Shown: positions 1 to 10,811 of the stretch, piece after piece
Numbering within the stretch: position 1 is the stretch's first letter
Layout: every line of letters begins with the position of its first letter
Assembly (NCBI GenBank): GCA_008933995.1
Contig: WARS01000016.1
Location: 7,106,215 to 7,170,214 of the forward strand
Reading direction: 5' to 3'
Origin: Datnioides undecimradiatus
Taxonomy: Eukaryota > Chordata > Actinopteri > Lobotiformes > Datnioididae
DNA length: 64,000 bases
Made by a program: the position numbers and the translations under genes
Notes under the pieces: model-generated
Told to the model about the DNA's origin: nothing
Seen by the model: the letters and a program-made list of their open reading frames with translations, nothing else
Database searches by the model: none

Positions 1-426
1 TATGCAAGCGTGAAGATAGAGGTAGTATAGTGTTGAAAGTTGTGTCAGCTGTACTGCTGCAACATAACTGACTGTAAAATCTCCGCCCGGTCTTTGAAAT
101 GAACAAATGAAACCACCTAAAGCGGGGGAATCAACCCCTACTGCCGATTCAAACATTTGCCGGGGTGGAGCAGTAATGTCATCGCAATATTTTAGATTGA
201 TTCCACAGAGCATCTATTGTCTTTATTACCGGTATTGATTCGTGGCCCAGGCCAGTCATTTCCCCCAAGGCTATGTCCACAAGATGGCAGCCCACAACTA
301 TTGTGTTCTATTCACAGATCCTGAATCCTCTTTTCATAGCAGACATCTCTCTCCCTTTGAATTTGTTTGAGAGAGCTTTAAAAGAGTAACCTACTTAATT
401 TCACCCGCACCCCCCCGTTATTACAG
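1..426 (+). other. arfip1: arfip1 upstream intron sequence (partial)
   Basis: This sequence precedes the first arfip1 coding exon and ends in a C-rich stretch and the acceptor TTACAG at 421-426. Because the first coding exon has its own 3' splice site, at least one non-coding leader exon and the promoter must lie outside the window to the left. I see no exon or repeat that I can support in this stretch. Confidence 0.6.
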
Positions 427-528
427 GAAAGCACAATGGCTGAGGAGTCCCATAGAAGCTCAGCCGCTGAGATCCCAGTCACCAGCAACGGGGACCTGGA
501 TCAGAGCCCTGAGACAGTATTCCAGAGG
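427..528 (+). CDS. arfip1: arfip1 coding exon 1 (residues 1-31)
   Basis: The acceptor TTACAG precedes 427; nine leader bases come before ATG at 436, and the donor is GTAAGG at 529. The start has A at -3 and G at +4 (AGCACAATGG has C/A-rich flanks and a G after the ATG). It encodes the arfaptin-1-specific N-terminal segment. The exon ends in phase 0. Confidence 0.93.
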
Positions 529-3500
529 GTAAGGGTTCGTTCGGACACTATAGAAAACAGGCCTTCTCGAAAAAATACACAATTGTCTTACAGAATGTGA
601 ATCTACTAGTTGATTGTAAAACTGTCTTCCTCTGTTCTCTAGCTCATCTTAAAAGATGGTGTCATTAAATGGATAGTTCAGGTTTTATTATAGGGTTATA
701 TGCGGCCATAGTTTGTGTATTAGCTAAGCAACATGCTGCTGTGGGCTGCTCTTTCAGACAGGAGGCTAAAGCTGTTATATCCACCCTGCTCTCTTCAAAT
801 CCTCCAGACTTTGGTGTTTTAAAGATTCAGTGACGTCACGAAAATACAAACTATCTGACCGATTGAGGCATTAGTAGGCCCGCAGCTTTCATGCTCTGCA
901 AGGCAAAATTACTGCTTTTGTCAGAGGCGTCTGGTGGATTTGAAGACAGCGAAATAACAGTTTCAGTTTCCCATCAGAAAGGTCTGGCTGTGGCAAGTTA
1001 ATGCAGTGAAAATATTTTAAATACACACTGCTCTGAAACTTGTTTTATGTGGCAAAAATCGGATTCGTTGCTGACCTTATCCACAGCAGTACATTCTTGC
1101 TTTGCTGCTGCTGCTTTTTCAAACTGTTGGACTGTAGGTAATACACTGACTGTAGATGAGCACATTGTACAACCCTACCTTAAAAAACCTAAAGTACCCC
1201 TTTAATCAAGACCAACACTGCCCCATGTTAAGCTGTCATACAAATTTGATGTCTTTGGTAATGTACACTTTGCAGTAAGGCTGCAATTAGCAGTTAATAA
1301 ATAATCATTACTGTGTTGAAATGTTTCGCCCTGTGAAATATCAGATAACAGCAAAAAAAGCCTTTTTGTAATTTCCAGTAGAAGATGACTTGTGGAAACT
1401 CATCTGTTTCCAACTGTCCAAGACTTAGCAGATATTCAGTTTACTGCCATATGTGACAAAGAGAAGCATATCATCTTTAGATTGCACAAGCTGGAGTCAA
1501 CGTATATCTGGATTCTATGTGTGTCAACCCATTAAAGGAAAAAAACAATAAATTACTGAGGCTTTACCAAATAGGTATCATAGAGCGTAGCAGAAGCATC
1601 CTCAGACAGTCAAGGCGAGATCCCTCCGCTGTGAAGACATTTAGATGGATACCTCAGGGTGCCCCCCCCCTCTCTCTCATCCATCTGACTGTGAGCTGGC
1701 AGAGCTTCCAGATGGGCTGCTGTTCACCTCTAATAGCAGTCACACTGACAGCCTATGGCAGTGAAGACTCCACAGCCACAAACATGTTGCAGCCTCAGAA
1801 CGTACAGTCAACAAAAACTAGTTCAGGCAGGATGACGATCGTTGAACAGCCCAGAGGGCTTTCTGTATATTTCCTTGTTTTCTGTCCTTCAGTAATGATT
1901 GTGTAATATGACTTCACTCAACTATGCCTTTCATGACAATTCAGTAGCAGCACCCAAAGCAAACCCATGATGCAGTTGTTTTAAATTTAGTCACATCGTC
2001 ACTAAATCTGCCTCTGTTTTATGTTTCAAAATATTTCTTTTTTGTGGGTGGATTATTTTTTCATAGCTGAATTGGTAAAGTGTAAAACAAAACATTCAAC
2101 AAAATATTTATCTAGGTGGAGAATTTACAAAAGGCTTGCTGACCTTGCTTCCTGTCAGTGAGCAACCACTAAACCTGTTAACGCAATCCCCGTTTGCATT
2201 CTTTCATAGGAATCTTACCCCAGTGGCCCTGGGGCACTAAGTCTCTCAGAGTCCTGTGTCACCTCCAGCAACTATGCTTCAACGACAGAGGGCATCATAG
2301 AATCAGGACCATACAAAGGTAAACCAGTGCACTTCTCATTTTCACTGTTGCTCTCCCTGTTTTGTGCAGTTTCCTCGCTCTTTTTTTTTTTTTCCCCCAA
2401 GAGTGTCTCATCTAAAACTCCTCAGGCCTTCTTATCTTGTCACATTATTTGGTGGTTTCGCAGCATTCAGCATTTACAAACGTGTGTTCTCAGCGCTCCA
2501 CTTTAGATATATAATTTAGAAAATTTGAAAGGCGGACATTTGAATTTGTAAAGGCTGGACATTCAATTGAATTTAATGAGTTTCCTCTGATCTCCAGGTA
2601 GTGACCCTCCTTTGCTTTTCATCTGCACGCCCTTGTTACAAATGCAAATACAAACCTCCCCATAGAGGAGTGAGCTGTTGTGGCCTGTGTACCACAATGT
2701 TGCCATGGTTATTTTCCATGTTATTTACACTGCTTCAGGTCAGCTTTTGTTCAGCAACACATTCATCCTGCGACGTAGCGAGAGAGAATGTCATTTTTAA
2801 AAAAACACATGGGAAATCAACATCAATGAGAGATTCCCCCTTACGCTTGTGTCGGTGGGATTATGACATACTAATGAATCATAACTCTGAATATCTCCCA
2901 GGGTCAGCAAGCCTGCCCACGTCTCCCGTGGCACCTGTAGCTCCCAGCTCAACTGTTGCTAGCCGCCTGGCACGCTCTTCCAGCGATAGCCAGGCCGAGA
3001 AAGGTATCCGCTGCGATGGAGGTCATAAATAAGGCGATACTGAATCACAACCATTTGCACACTAATTTAACTGCAGTCTACTGCACCCTTCTTTGTTTTC
3101 ATCAGTTCCTTACCTGCTCCTCGTTCCCACAGGCTGCACTCCATTCAGAATCAAACCTCTCTTCTTCGTCTTCTTCCCCTATCTTGTTTATCGGCTCACC
3201 AAACTTCTACCTTTCAATAAAGTAGTAGTTTTCCTGCTTTGCAGCGCTTAATGATACATGTTCACTCCTTAAAGTTATTGTCCTAAAGTCTAGATCTCAA
3301 GATTTCTAGATCTGAGGCAACCTCTTGATGCTCACAGCATTTGCTTGGCATGGAAAGAAAACTGCTTTCACATCTGATCTCAGTGGGTTTTCCTGCTTGC
3401 AACCTTTGTCCTTGCAAAAGTTGTCACCTGCGGTCTTTCTGTAAAGACCTGAAACCGACAAAATGTAGGTGAAGGTTGTCAGACGAGTCAAACAAAGAAC

Positions 3501-6500
3501 TGAATACATCAGTGGATATTTTTTTTTATAGTTAAATGATGAAAATGAAGTTTTGTATTTGCTTTATACTTTCTAGTTTTTGATTTAGTTTGTCTGACGA
3601 TATGAGAGACGACATTAAATCACATCTAAAGAAAGAAGACACATTTAAGTCCGTGACGTCCCCGAGCACAGTGAAGATTAAGAGACATGCAGATGAATGC
3701 TGACGTGTTTGTTAGCTTGCTGTTAGCGCTGGTTTGTTGGTTCAGAGTATAATGTTTCCTTTATACGCTTAATCTATATTATTTATTGCTGTATTCTGCT
3801 TTGTTTTTGACTTGTCTGATGTCAGTTTCAGGGCTCAATATCTTTTTTTCCCCCTTCTGTGGCCAAATCACAATAAAACATCAATTTTCATCAATTTTAC
3901 TGTGGCTTTTAGCCTTTTAAAAGTGGTGCGGCATGGCTAATTGTATTTTAATGCTCATTATGATTGGAATTAATCACAGACATCATCAGCGTCTGCTGTT
4001 GTCTGTGCTGAAGTTTCAGTGTTAACATGATGATCTCGTTCCACTGCTTGACACTTTATAATGCTCAAATTGTACCTCTGTGACTTCTGGCGCAGCTCTC
4101 TAGCCTGCAAACAGGCACCCCCCCTAACTTAATCACTCACTAAGTGAATGATTTTTAATTGTGCAGGCGCGATGAAAGCACAGCCAAAGAGTGGAGCGGT
4201 GGTCCTTTCAGATGACTTAAAGAGCCCAGCCATGGAAAAACTGGACCTCGTGAGAAAGTGGAGCATCAACACGTATAAAGTAATCCTGCCTGTCCTTGGT
4301 TTATTTTTACATGCGCCCTCTACCCTGCTTCTTCTCCTGCTCTTCATCTTATTGAAGTCACCTTTAGACTTTGTAGTTTGGCTTCACTCTGTTTCTCTGA
4401 TTGTCCGTTTTTACAGTCTGTGCTCTTTGTCTTTTGACCAAAAAGAGTGTGTGCGTGTCATTAACCATCCTCTCTTCTGCAGTGCACCAGGCAGATCCTG
4501 TCAGAGAAGCTGGGTCGGGGATCCAGGACCGTGGACATGGAGTTGGAGGCTCAAATCGAGGTCCTCCGTGACAACAAGAAGAAGTACCAGAATGTTATCA
4601 AGCTGGCCCAGACGCTGGCCAGTCAGCTGTCACAGATGATGCAGACGCAGAGGCAGCTGGGCGACGCCTTTGCTGATCTCAGCCTCAAGTCACCAGAACT
4701 CCACGTGAGTCCATATATAGAGATCAGACTGGGTCTCGCAAAGAGTCATGAAATAATGCAGAATATTTATTGACTAGTGAGTCATCTCACTCAACTCCAC
4801 TCTGAACCCACACGTTAATGTTCATCCTCACTGCTTATTTTAATTTTAATGAAGCCTCAAAACAATGAAACACACACACGCACCCTAAACTAAGGAAGTT
4901 CAGTGTTTCAGTGGCCTTATTGTCTACTGAAAATAACTACTAGTAGGTTATTTCTCATTTGTCATGGATGGCATCGGCCACTCAGACAAATTTTAAAAAT
5001 GATGAAATGGGTCTCCAGATAATGCTTTGGTGGCTGTTCATACACCTGTGTGGCCCACTCAGGTGAAGTCCATGTTTGGGAAGCAGTGACGTTAATGGCT
5101 TAAAAGGCAACAGAGGCACATAATTAAAGGTTAGGTCGTCTTCCACTTCCTCTCAGGCTTCTAATTGCGTTGCAGGATTTATTGAAATTGGTCAGTGTTT
5201 CAAATACCAAGTGTTTTGTATTTTATATTTGAGTGAGTCCAACTCAATATGATACTATACATCACAGAAATATATGTATGTATCTTAACGATCACTATTC
5301 ACTATATCTGTGTCTTTGTGCAGAACTGTACTTTATGATGCCCACAGCTTCACTGTAGTCACTGTAGACAACAGGGCCAAACAGGTCAAATCCAGCAAGA
5401 TGACATAACTTTCTTAAATCTGTATTTTATTGATTTTATAATTTTTTTTCTTATTGATTTATTTGTTATTTAGGAGGAGTTTGGCTACAACGCTGACACC
5501 CAAAAGCTTTTGTCCAAAAATGGAGAGACGCTGCTGGGTGCAATCAACTTTTTCATCTCCAGCGTTGACACACTCGTGGACAAAACGATCGAAGACACCA
5601 TGATTAACATCAAACAGTATGAATTTGCCAGGTGGGTAATGATGATGCACGAACCTGTGTTTTTATTGTGATCATATGGAAAAAAAAAAATTGAGAAACT
5701 TTTAAAAATCAGTAACAAATAACAATATTGTTGTACTCATTATATTTGAATTTGTGGACTCTGTTGTGTTCTACAAGAAGAAAACATCTAAAGGCACCAC
5801 AGACGGCTGCTTTCACAGCACCTGCCACGTTTTTCACACACATGCAAAAATGTACATTCTCATATATGCATGTGTTTGAATTATCCAGCCAGCACAGAAA
5901 TATTACAAGAAAACAGATGAATTTGAACACTGTCCTCTGTTTTCTTGTAAACAAGAGTTTTGTTTGCATTCATTGTTATTCTCCAAAACACAGTTGAGTG
6001 CGTCCCTGCATCCCATGTAGAATGCAGTTTTCGCAGTGAAATTCAAAACAGTATTTGCAGCAAAGTCTGTCACAGTGCTGCCACCTGCAGATCAGAGGAA
6101 TAGTGCCAAACCATTGGCTGGACTGTTGCACACACATCACACACACCCTTGCACAAAATGGGGAACTACAGACAGAGCAGTTTGTGTGTGTGTGTGCGTG
6201 TGTATCTTTATATGACACTGTTTACACACCCATCACCTTTTTATGTTTGAATAATACACTTTTAGGGTTGAGTATGACGCCTACCGTACAGATTTGGAGG
6301 AGCTGAATCTGGGGCCGCGCGACGCCACCACCTTGCCCAAGATCGAGCAGTCCCAGCAGCAGTTCCAGATCCACCGTGAGAAGTACGAGAGGATGCGAAA
6401 CGACGTCTCCATCAAGCTCAAGTTCCTGGAAGAGAACAAGGTGGGCTAGAGGCTAGCTCCACTCCACATTCCTGTGACAGCATATTCTCTTGCAACACGC

Positions 6501-6690
6501 TTATTGTTGCCTTTTCTCTCCTGCTTCCAAAAAGGTGAAGGTACTGCATAACCAGCTCATCCTGTTCCACAATGCCATAGCTGCATACTACGCTGGTAAC
6601 CAACAACAGCTGGAACAGACACTCAAGCAGTTCCACATCAAGTTGAAAATGCCAGGTGGGGACAGTCCATCCTGGCTGGAAGAGCACTAA
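436..6690 (+). CDS. arfip1: arfaptin-1 (ADP-ribosylation factor interacting protein 1), complete CDS in 8 exons
   Basis: Coding exons are 436-528, 2210-2318, 2902-3003, 4167-4279, 4483-4704, 5474-5631, 6266-6440 and 6535-6690. All junctions are GT-AG and the phases join into 375 codons plus TAA; human ARFIP1 is 373 residues as I remember it. The N-terminus ([20 protein letters not shown]) matches arfaptin-1 rather than arfaptin-2, which fixes the paralogue. Residues 1 to about 110 are Ser/Pro-rich and probably disordered. From about residue 120 ([16 protein letters not shown]) to the end is the arfaptin-homology BAR domain, with [62 protein letters not shown] and the terminal PSWLEEH. Family knowledge: the BAR dimer binds GTP-loaded Arl1, Arf1 and Rac1, and an amphipathic helix before it binds PI4P, recruiting the protein to the trans-Golgi to control secretory-carrier formation. 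The exon track shows no break, and I regard the identification as secure. Confidence 0.97.
529..2209 (+). other. arfip1: arfip1 intron 1
   Basis: This 1.7 kb intron runs from GTAAGG to TTCATAG. It contains a perfect 8-base CRE palindrome TGACGTCA at 831-838 and a degenerate dispersed repeat at about 1270-1505 (listed separately). A 129-codon open frame at 1517-1906 has no recognisable protein similarity and no splice logic, so I do not treat it as coding. Confidence 0.7.
1270..1505 (+). repeat. Dispersed fish repeat, 'GGCTGCAA' family, degenerate copy
   Basis: It begins with AAGGCTGCAATTAGCAGTTA and contains GATATTCAGTTTACTGCCAT, GTGACAAAGAGAAGCA and AAGCTGGA. These are the landmarks of a short interspersed repeat seen very often in teleost introns, recognised from memory. 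Related diverged pieces occur at about 26340-26590, 40288-40400 and 50380-50500. No open reading frame belongs to it. The boundaries are approximate. Confidence 0.5.
2210..2318 (+). CDS. arfip1: arfip1 coding exon 2 (residues 32-67)
   Basis: The acceptor is CATAG before 2210 and the donor GTAAAC at 2319. It encodes [14 protein letters not shown]...[10 protein letters not shown] and ends after the first base of a Gly codon (phase 1). It corresponds to the variable, Ser-rich segment of mammalian ARFIP1 around LPSGLGLSE and EGVIEAGAF. Similarity is modest here, as expected for this region. Confidence 0.9.
2902..3003 (+). CDS. arfip1: arfip1 coding exon 3 (residues 68-101), phase-symmetric cassette
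   Basis: The acceptor is CTCCCAG and the donor GTATCC. The 102-nt exon starts and ends in phase 1, so it can be skipped without a frameshift. It encodes [20 protein letters not shown] followed by [13 protein letters not shown], a Pro/Ser linker similar to the mammalian segment SPAPPLPSVMSPSRVAASRLA. Human ARFIP1 has isoforms that differ by about 32 residues in this region (from memory), so this is the likely fish counterpart of that alternative exon. Confidence 0.88.
4167..4279 (+). CDS. arfip1: arfip1 coding exon 4 (residues 102-139)
   Basis: The acceptor is GTGCAG and the donor GTAATC. It encodes [20 protein letters not shown] and [16 protein letters not shown]. The second half leads into the BAR domain and contains the region that forms the lipid-binding amphipathic helix in arfaptins. 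An in-exon ATG gives a plausible internal open frame, but the spliced frame is clearly the conserved one. Confidence 0.95.
4483..4704 (+). CDS. arfip1: arfip1 coding exon 5 (residues 140-213), BAR helix 1
   Basis: The acceptor is TTCTGCAG and the donor GTGAGT; the 222-nt exon is in phase 0 at both ends. It encodes [20 protein letters not shown], the coiled-coil-like segment through [20 protein letters not shown], and [11 protein letters not shown]. These are among the most conserved arfaptin motifs. Confidence 0.97.
5474..5631 (+). CDS. arfip1: arfip1 coding exon 6 (residues 214-266), BAR domain
   Basis: The acceptor is ATTTAG and the donor GTGGGT. It encodes [40 protein letters not shown] and [13 protein letters not shown]. 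It ends with two bases of an Arg codon. Strong match to both vertebrate arfaptins. Confidence 0.97.
6266..6440 (+). CDS. arfip1: arfip1 coding exon 7 (residues 266-324), BAR domain
   Basis: The acceptor is TTTTAG and the donor GTGGGC. It encodes [40 protein letters not shown] and [18 protein letters not shown], the central part of the BAR dimer arm. Confidence 0.97.
6535..6690 (+). CDS. arfip1: arfip1 terminal coding exon 8 (residues 325-375)
   Basis: It encodes [40 protein letters not shown] and [11 protein letters not shown], then TAA at 6688-6690. The 3' splice site is unusual: a pyrimidine tract at 6508-6526 is followed by CCAAAAAG, with purines directly before the AG. Conservation of the KVK junction makes this acceptor the right one. 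Confidence 0.95.
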   Translation: MKVLHNQLILFHNAIAAYYAGNQQQLEQTLKQFHIKLKMPGGDSPSWLEEH

Positions 6691-7289
6691 TCACTCCTTT
6701 TTGAAGCCACAGTGGCACAGTTTGACAGGACATGTCAAATTCTACAGAAACTACAGGAACCCCCCCCCTTCCTCCTACAAACTCTGCTGTCACTGCCTTT
6801 CAAACTTTCAAAAGTGTAAATCTTTTAACTCAATAGACAAAATGAAAAAAAAAAAGAACTCCCACAATCTGTTTTACTGTTAATATTAAATCATCTTTTT
6901 CACCTTGCAGTTATTTGAAAGCATAAGAAACGCACTTTGATACTGTTTGACAAATCTGTTGAACAGGAGTTGCTGCAGTAAACACATTTGGAAACTGTAA
7001 ATGGCCTTTTGTATTCCAGCATATGAATGTTGTATCTCAGCACGGTAGACATTTTGGCCCCTGTTAGGGCGGCAACAACAATTCAAAATATTTCCGTTAC
7101 ACTTACCAGCAGACTGAGATGTGGATGCAAGCATAATCAGCGATTTGACTTTGTACCTGTTGTGTTTAACAGGGAAAAACAGCATTCTGATTTCTGGATC
7201 ATGCGAACTGGCCGCTTTTATCAGCAAATTCCGATGAGCAGTTTGAGATTTTGATGATGAAAAGATCAATACCTTTCTCCTGTCTGCCT

Positions 7290-7600
7290 CTCCAGCTGGT
7301 TAGCTTAGCTAGACACTTTTTCCAAAGGTAAAACATTCTGCCTACCAGCACCTCTAAACACTACTAATGTAACATAAATAATAATAAGCCAAGCTAGGCT
7401 CAGGACTGAGCCAGGCTAGCTGTTTCCAGCTGATTCCAGACTTTTTGCTAAGCTAAGCTAACTACCTGCAGGTTGTAGCTTCCTATTTAATGTGCAGACA
7501 TGACAACCGTATCAGTTTTCTCGTCTAACTTACTGAGAGAACAAATTTCAGTATTTTCCAAAATAGCAAACTTTTACATCAAATATGTTTAAAAGTCATG
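7290..7600 (+). repeat. Dispersed fish repeat, 'TTAGCTTAGC' family, near full-length copy in the arfip1 3' UTR
   Basis: Landmarks are GGTTAGCTTAGCTAGACACT, CTGCCTACCAGCACCTCTAA, TGCTAAGCTAAGCTAACTAC, GGTTGTAGCTTCCTATTTAA and GTATCAGTTTTCTCGTCTAA. I recognise these from memory as a very common percomorph interspersed element. Other copies in the window are at about 22012-22150 (reverse), 48130-48240, 54800-55290 and 56710-56800. It has no coding capacity. Confidence 0.6.
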
Positions 7601-8659
7601 TTGGTGACTGTTCACAGCAAATCCTCCATGTTGTGACATGATTACGTTGACATGATGCTACTTTTAATCAATATTCCCCTCTGTTTCTTTTTTCTTTTTA
7701 GCATTTCCCTACACTGTCTACATTCATGGCATATGACTGAATGGGTAAAAGTGTCAATTGTCTTTAATTCCAGAGAAAATGAAGGACCAGCCTTACGTGA
7801 CTAAATGTGCCTTGATTTCTTAAATTTGTTCTTCTCTTCCCCTCCATGTTATTACATGCTTATATATTATATACTCCACGTTATCTTGTTATAGAAAGCG
7901 TTATCAAAACCGGTTTTCGGGACCAATTCTTAGAGGAAGAGAACGGGACAAACACAACACACACCTGTAGAATGGCACACTCTCTGAGGACGTACAGTTA
8001 GCCTGTACAACATCTTACAACACTCCACACAACACAAAACAAAAACGCTAGCTGTGTTAAAAGAGATACTCGTGTACCCTCAGAAAGTCTAAATGTGTAC
8101 TTTACTTCTCAAAGATATTTATCCGTATTGCACATGTGCACATTTATGCATTTGAGACTAATTACAAAAAAAAGCTTGTAAGGACTGTATGAAATGTAAG
8201 GTGAAAACCAAAATGCGATTAACTTGAGAAACTTTGTCTTTTTGTAAATTTGAAAGACCAGCGACTTTTGGCTGAGCTGCTAACATCTACTTTCATCGGG
8301 CTATACAAAAGTATATTTTTCAAAGAGAACATATTGCACGCTGGCATTGATAACCAGCTGTCATGTCCTCACTTTGTTGATTTGTACTTTTCCTATGGCT
8401 CACCATAGCAGTTTGAGAGTGTGTATCTTGTACAACAATCTATTGTTTCCCTGAAATAGACGGATATATATTTGTAATTTTCTCTATTTTACCTTGAGTA
8501 TGTAGTCTATGACCAATGCTGCCATTTGGCTTTGTTTTTTTTTTTTTCCTGAAGACTTGCAGAATGATGTGCTAGTGGATCTCTACCTTTATAATAATGA
8601 AACATTAACAAGTGTTGAGTTAAGGGAGAATTCTGAATGTCGTGTAACATCTTTGGGAA

Positions 8660-8665
8660 AATAAA
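8660..8665 (+). promoter_or_regulatory. arfip1: arfip1 polyadenylation signal AATAAA
   Basis: AATAAA sits in GGGAAAATAAAAGTTTC. A T-rich stretch and GTCGTTTTGTTGAGGG follow within about 40 bases, which fits a downstream GU-rich element. It is the best-supported 3' end of arfip1. Confidence 0.65.
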
Positions 8666-8689
8666 AGTTTCTTTTCTTTAATCATCTTT

Positions 8690-10480
8690 GGAGGTCGTTT
8701 TGTTGAGGGTTTGAAGTCGTGGCTTGAATAAGAAGTCACCACAAGGGGCCAACAAAGCAATATGAAGCAAGATAAAGCCTAGAGGGCTACAGCAAAATGG
8801 ACACAGGTAAGCAAAGAAAAGCCGCAGACATGCCCTATAAGATGTTACAACTCTATTTCAAGTAGAGATTCTACTGCATTTGTCTGCATTTATCCTGTTT
8901 TTTGTCAACTTGTTGCTTTTCAGGTAGCCAGCATTGGTTTATATTCTGCTGACAGATGGATTCAAATTGACTTGTGTTTACACAAGTCCAGGTGCTTTCA
9001 GATTCCCCTTTAGATTTTCTTCATCACAAACCCACCACACCCACAGGTATACATTTGACAGGATCTGGTTAATCCTCAGAAAAGCCTTGAGGATGTTGAT
9101 CACAGCCCCAGAGTTGTGTTTTATCTTCCATGGCTCTTCAGGACACCGCGTTAAGCAAATAGATGTGCTTTAACCATATTTAGAGCAGCTGTTCAATGTT
9201 TTGTTAGCATACAAGGGACTGTGCAGCTCAAATGTGTATAGTTCAGTTCTTTAGAATCAAAGCAGCTCTGATACAAGAAACTTAAAAAAACTGAAGAAAG
9301 TCCCCTAAAGCAATTTTAAAAAGGAGAAAAAAACCCTGTTCTATTAAATTGAAATTATTTTCTAGCTCAGTGATTTTTGCAACCTCAGAGGAATCATGGT
9401 ACAACAACCTCAATTAAAATTTGTCTTTTCTGATTTTTAAAACTTTGTAAAAGTAATTGTGCGCATGAGTTAATCTAAGAAAATGTCCTGTTGTACTTTT
9501 TAAACTAATATGTTTGTTGAAGGCCAAATCATTAGAAAGGTCTAGGACACTGTGATCTTGATCACAGGATTTAGAGGACTAGGCAAGCATGTGACCCCCT
9601 CTCCCCTCTTTTTGAGTCTAGCAAAGTGTGAAGTTTTTCCTGTGAGGTATTATCAGTGTCTCGAGACACTATAGGCATTAGTGGTGGATAGATCAATGAC
9701 ATTCAGGAGCACTAATCAAAATAATTCACCAGTGTTAAAGACAATAATGAAGATAAAAACTTTTTCCTTTAAAGTTGTACCTCCTTTTCACTAAAGCTAG
9801 CCTTCACTACAACTCTGACTCATCTCTTGGTCAGATCACTTTACACTTATTATGAAAAAGTGGTGGAAGTAGCAGGTAGCTGAAATGCAGTGACCACACT
9901 GGGAAAATATTGAAGTAAAAGCAGTGAATTCAATTTTTTATTAAAAATAAACAAGTATTAACAGTATAATATACTGAAGCGTCTAAACTGAATATAAATT
10001 GATTTTGTGTGAAGTGAGGAAGGACAGAAATAAGGTAAATAAGAATACATGATGGCTGAAACTGGTCACATTTGAGGATGTAGAACTTCATCTAGTACAG
10101 CTGCCAAATCAATGAAGTCAAACAAATACATGCAGTAAAACACTAGAACCAGTGGTGGAAGAAGTACTCAGACCATTTACTAAAGTAGTGATACTGCAGT
10201 TATGCAAATGTGCAAGTTCAAGTGAAATTCTACTCACTCTGAGGGTCCAACAGTTGTATGTACCAATCAAATTATTGGATAGACATTTGTATTAACATGC
10301 AGAACATTTTACTGTACACTATGTCCCTCTGACATGTACAAAAATGTTGTTTAAAATTAAAGTACAGGTAATTAAGATAAGTACTTAGTTACTTGAATAA
10401 ATGTACTCTGATACCTAACTGTATTGCTCAGACCTGATGAAGTGTTCATGAACGCACCTGTGCCTGTTTCACTGGCTACA
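8690..10480. other. Intergenic region arfip1-fhdc1
   Basis: This is about 1.8 kb of A/T-rich sequence with no supportable gene. It holds an 8+2+8 palindrome at 9550-9567 (CTGTGATC-TT-GATCACAG) and a transposon-like repeat at about 10150-10415. A 79-codon open frame at 8934-9173 looks like chance. Confidence 0.6.
10150..10415. repeat. Non-autonomous DNA-transposon-like repeat ('CAGTGGTGGAAGAAGTACTC' family)
   Basis: It starts with CAGTGGTGGAAGAAGTACTC and AGACCATTTACTAAAGTAG and ends near AGTTACTTGAATAAATGTAC. This start is one I remember from a very abundant teleost repeat whose usual right end reads TAAATGTACTTAGTTAC...CCACCACTG. The right end here is rearranged or truncated. The class (probably hAT-like) is an inference. 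Confidence 0.5.
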
Positions 10481-10811
10481 GCCTTGTGATTGCACCAGCG
10501 GTCACAAGCTGCGTGTGGCGCGCGCGCAGGGTACGCACGAGCGCGCCTCTTCCACCTGGCCCAATCACGTACGAGGAAGCTCACAACACCGCCGTCTGCT
10601 GCTGCTGCTGCTGCTGTTTGGTGCTGCTGAGTGTCTCTGCACTGTTTGTGCTGCCGCAGCTCGGCCAGGACGGCAGCAGCTGCTCACCTGACCGGGTGTT
10701 AACCTGAAACAAGAACACACAGATTTTCTCCTCTGAAAAGTATCGTCCACTAACTCCAACGGTGTCGGAGCGAGCGCATAACGTGTCCCGACGAGCCCTC
10801 TCATCCTTCTG
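10480..10811 (+). promoter_or_regulatory. fhdc1: fhdc1 CpG-rich promoter and non-coding first exon
   Basis: CpG density rises sharply at 10507-10570 (GGCGCGCGCGCAGGGTACGC, GAGCGCGCC) in otherwise CpG-poor DNA, and a CCAAT box lies at 10561-10565. Downstream is a GC-rich stretch with (CTG)7 at 10596-10616 and no ATG from 10566 to 10811. It ends in a perfect donor, CTTCTG|GTAAGT, at 10812. The next + strand gene is fhdc1, whose start codon lies in an exon with an upstream acceptor, so a non-coding first exon is required and this is the best candidate. The transcription start is not visible. That this exon belongs to fhdc1 is inference. Confidence 0.65.

Larger units (their letters stand above)
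2319..6265 (+). other. arfip1: arfip1 introns 2-6
   Basis: The introns are 2319-2901, 3004-4166, 4280-4482, 4705-5473 and 5632-6265. Apart from a T/C-rich stretch near 2375, short (TG)n runs near 6184 and A/T-rich filler, I see no repeat, RNA gene or additional exon I can support. Short open frames in these introns (for example 3306-3509 reverse and 5709-5969 reverse) look like chance. Confidence 0.6.
6691..8690 (+). other. arfip1: arfip1 3' UTR
   Basis: The sequence from the stop codon to just past the AATAAA at 8660-8665 has no other gene and is the expected long 3' UTR. It contains a dispersed-repeat copy at about 7290-7600, poly-T runs (8535-8547) and A/T-rich sequence. Internal AATAAA-like signals are scarce, so the 8660 site is the best 3' end. 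The exact cleavage site cannot be seen. Confidence 0.65.

Noticed and set aside
1517..1906. 129-codon open frame in arfip1 intron 1
   Set aside because: No homology recognised and no flanking splice signals consistent with the gene.
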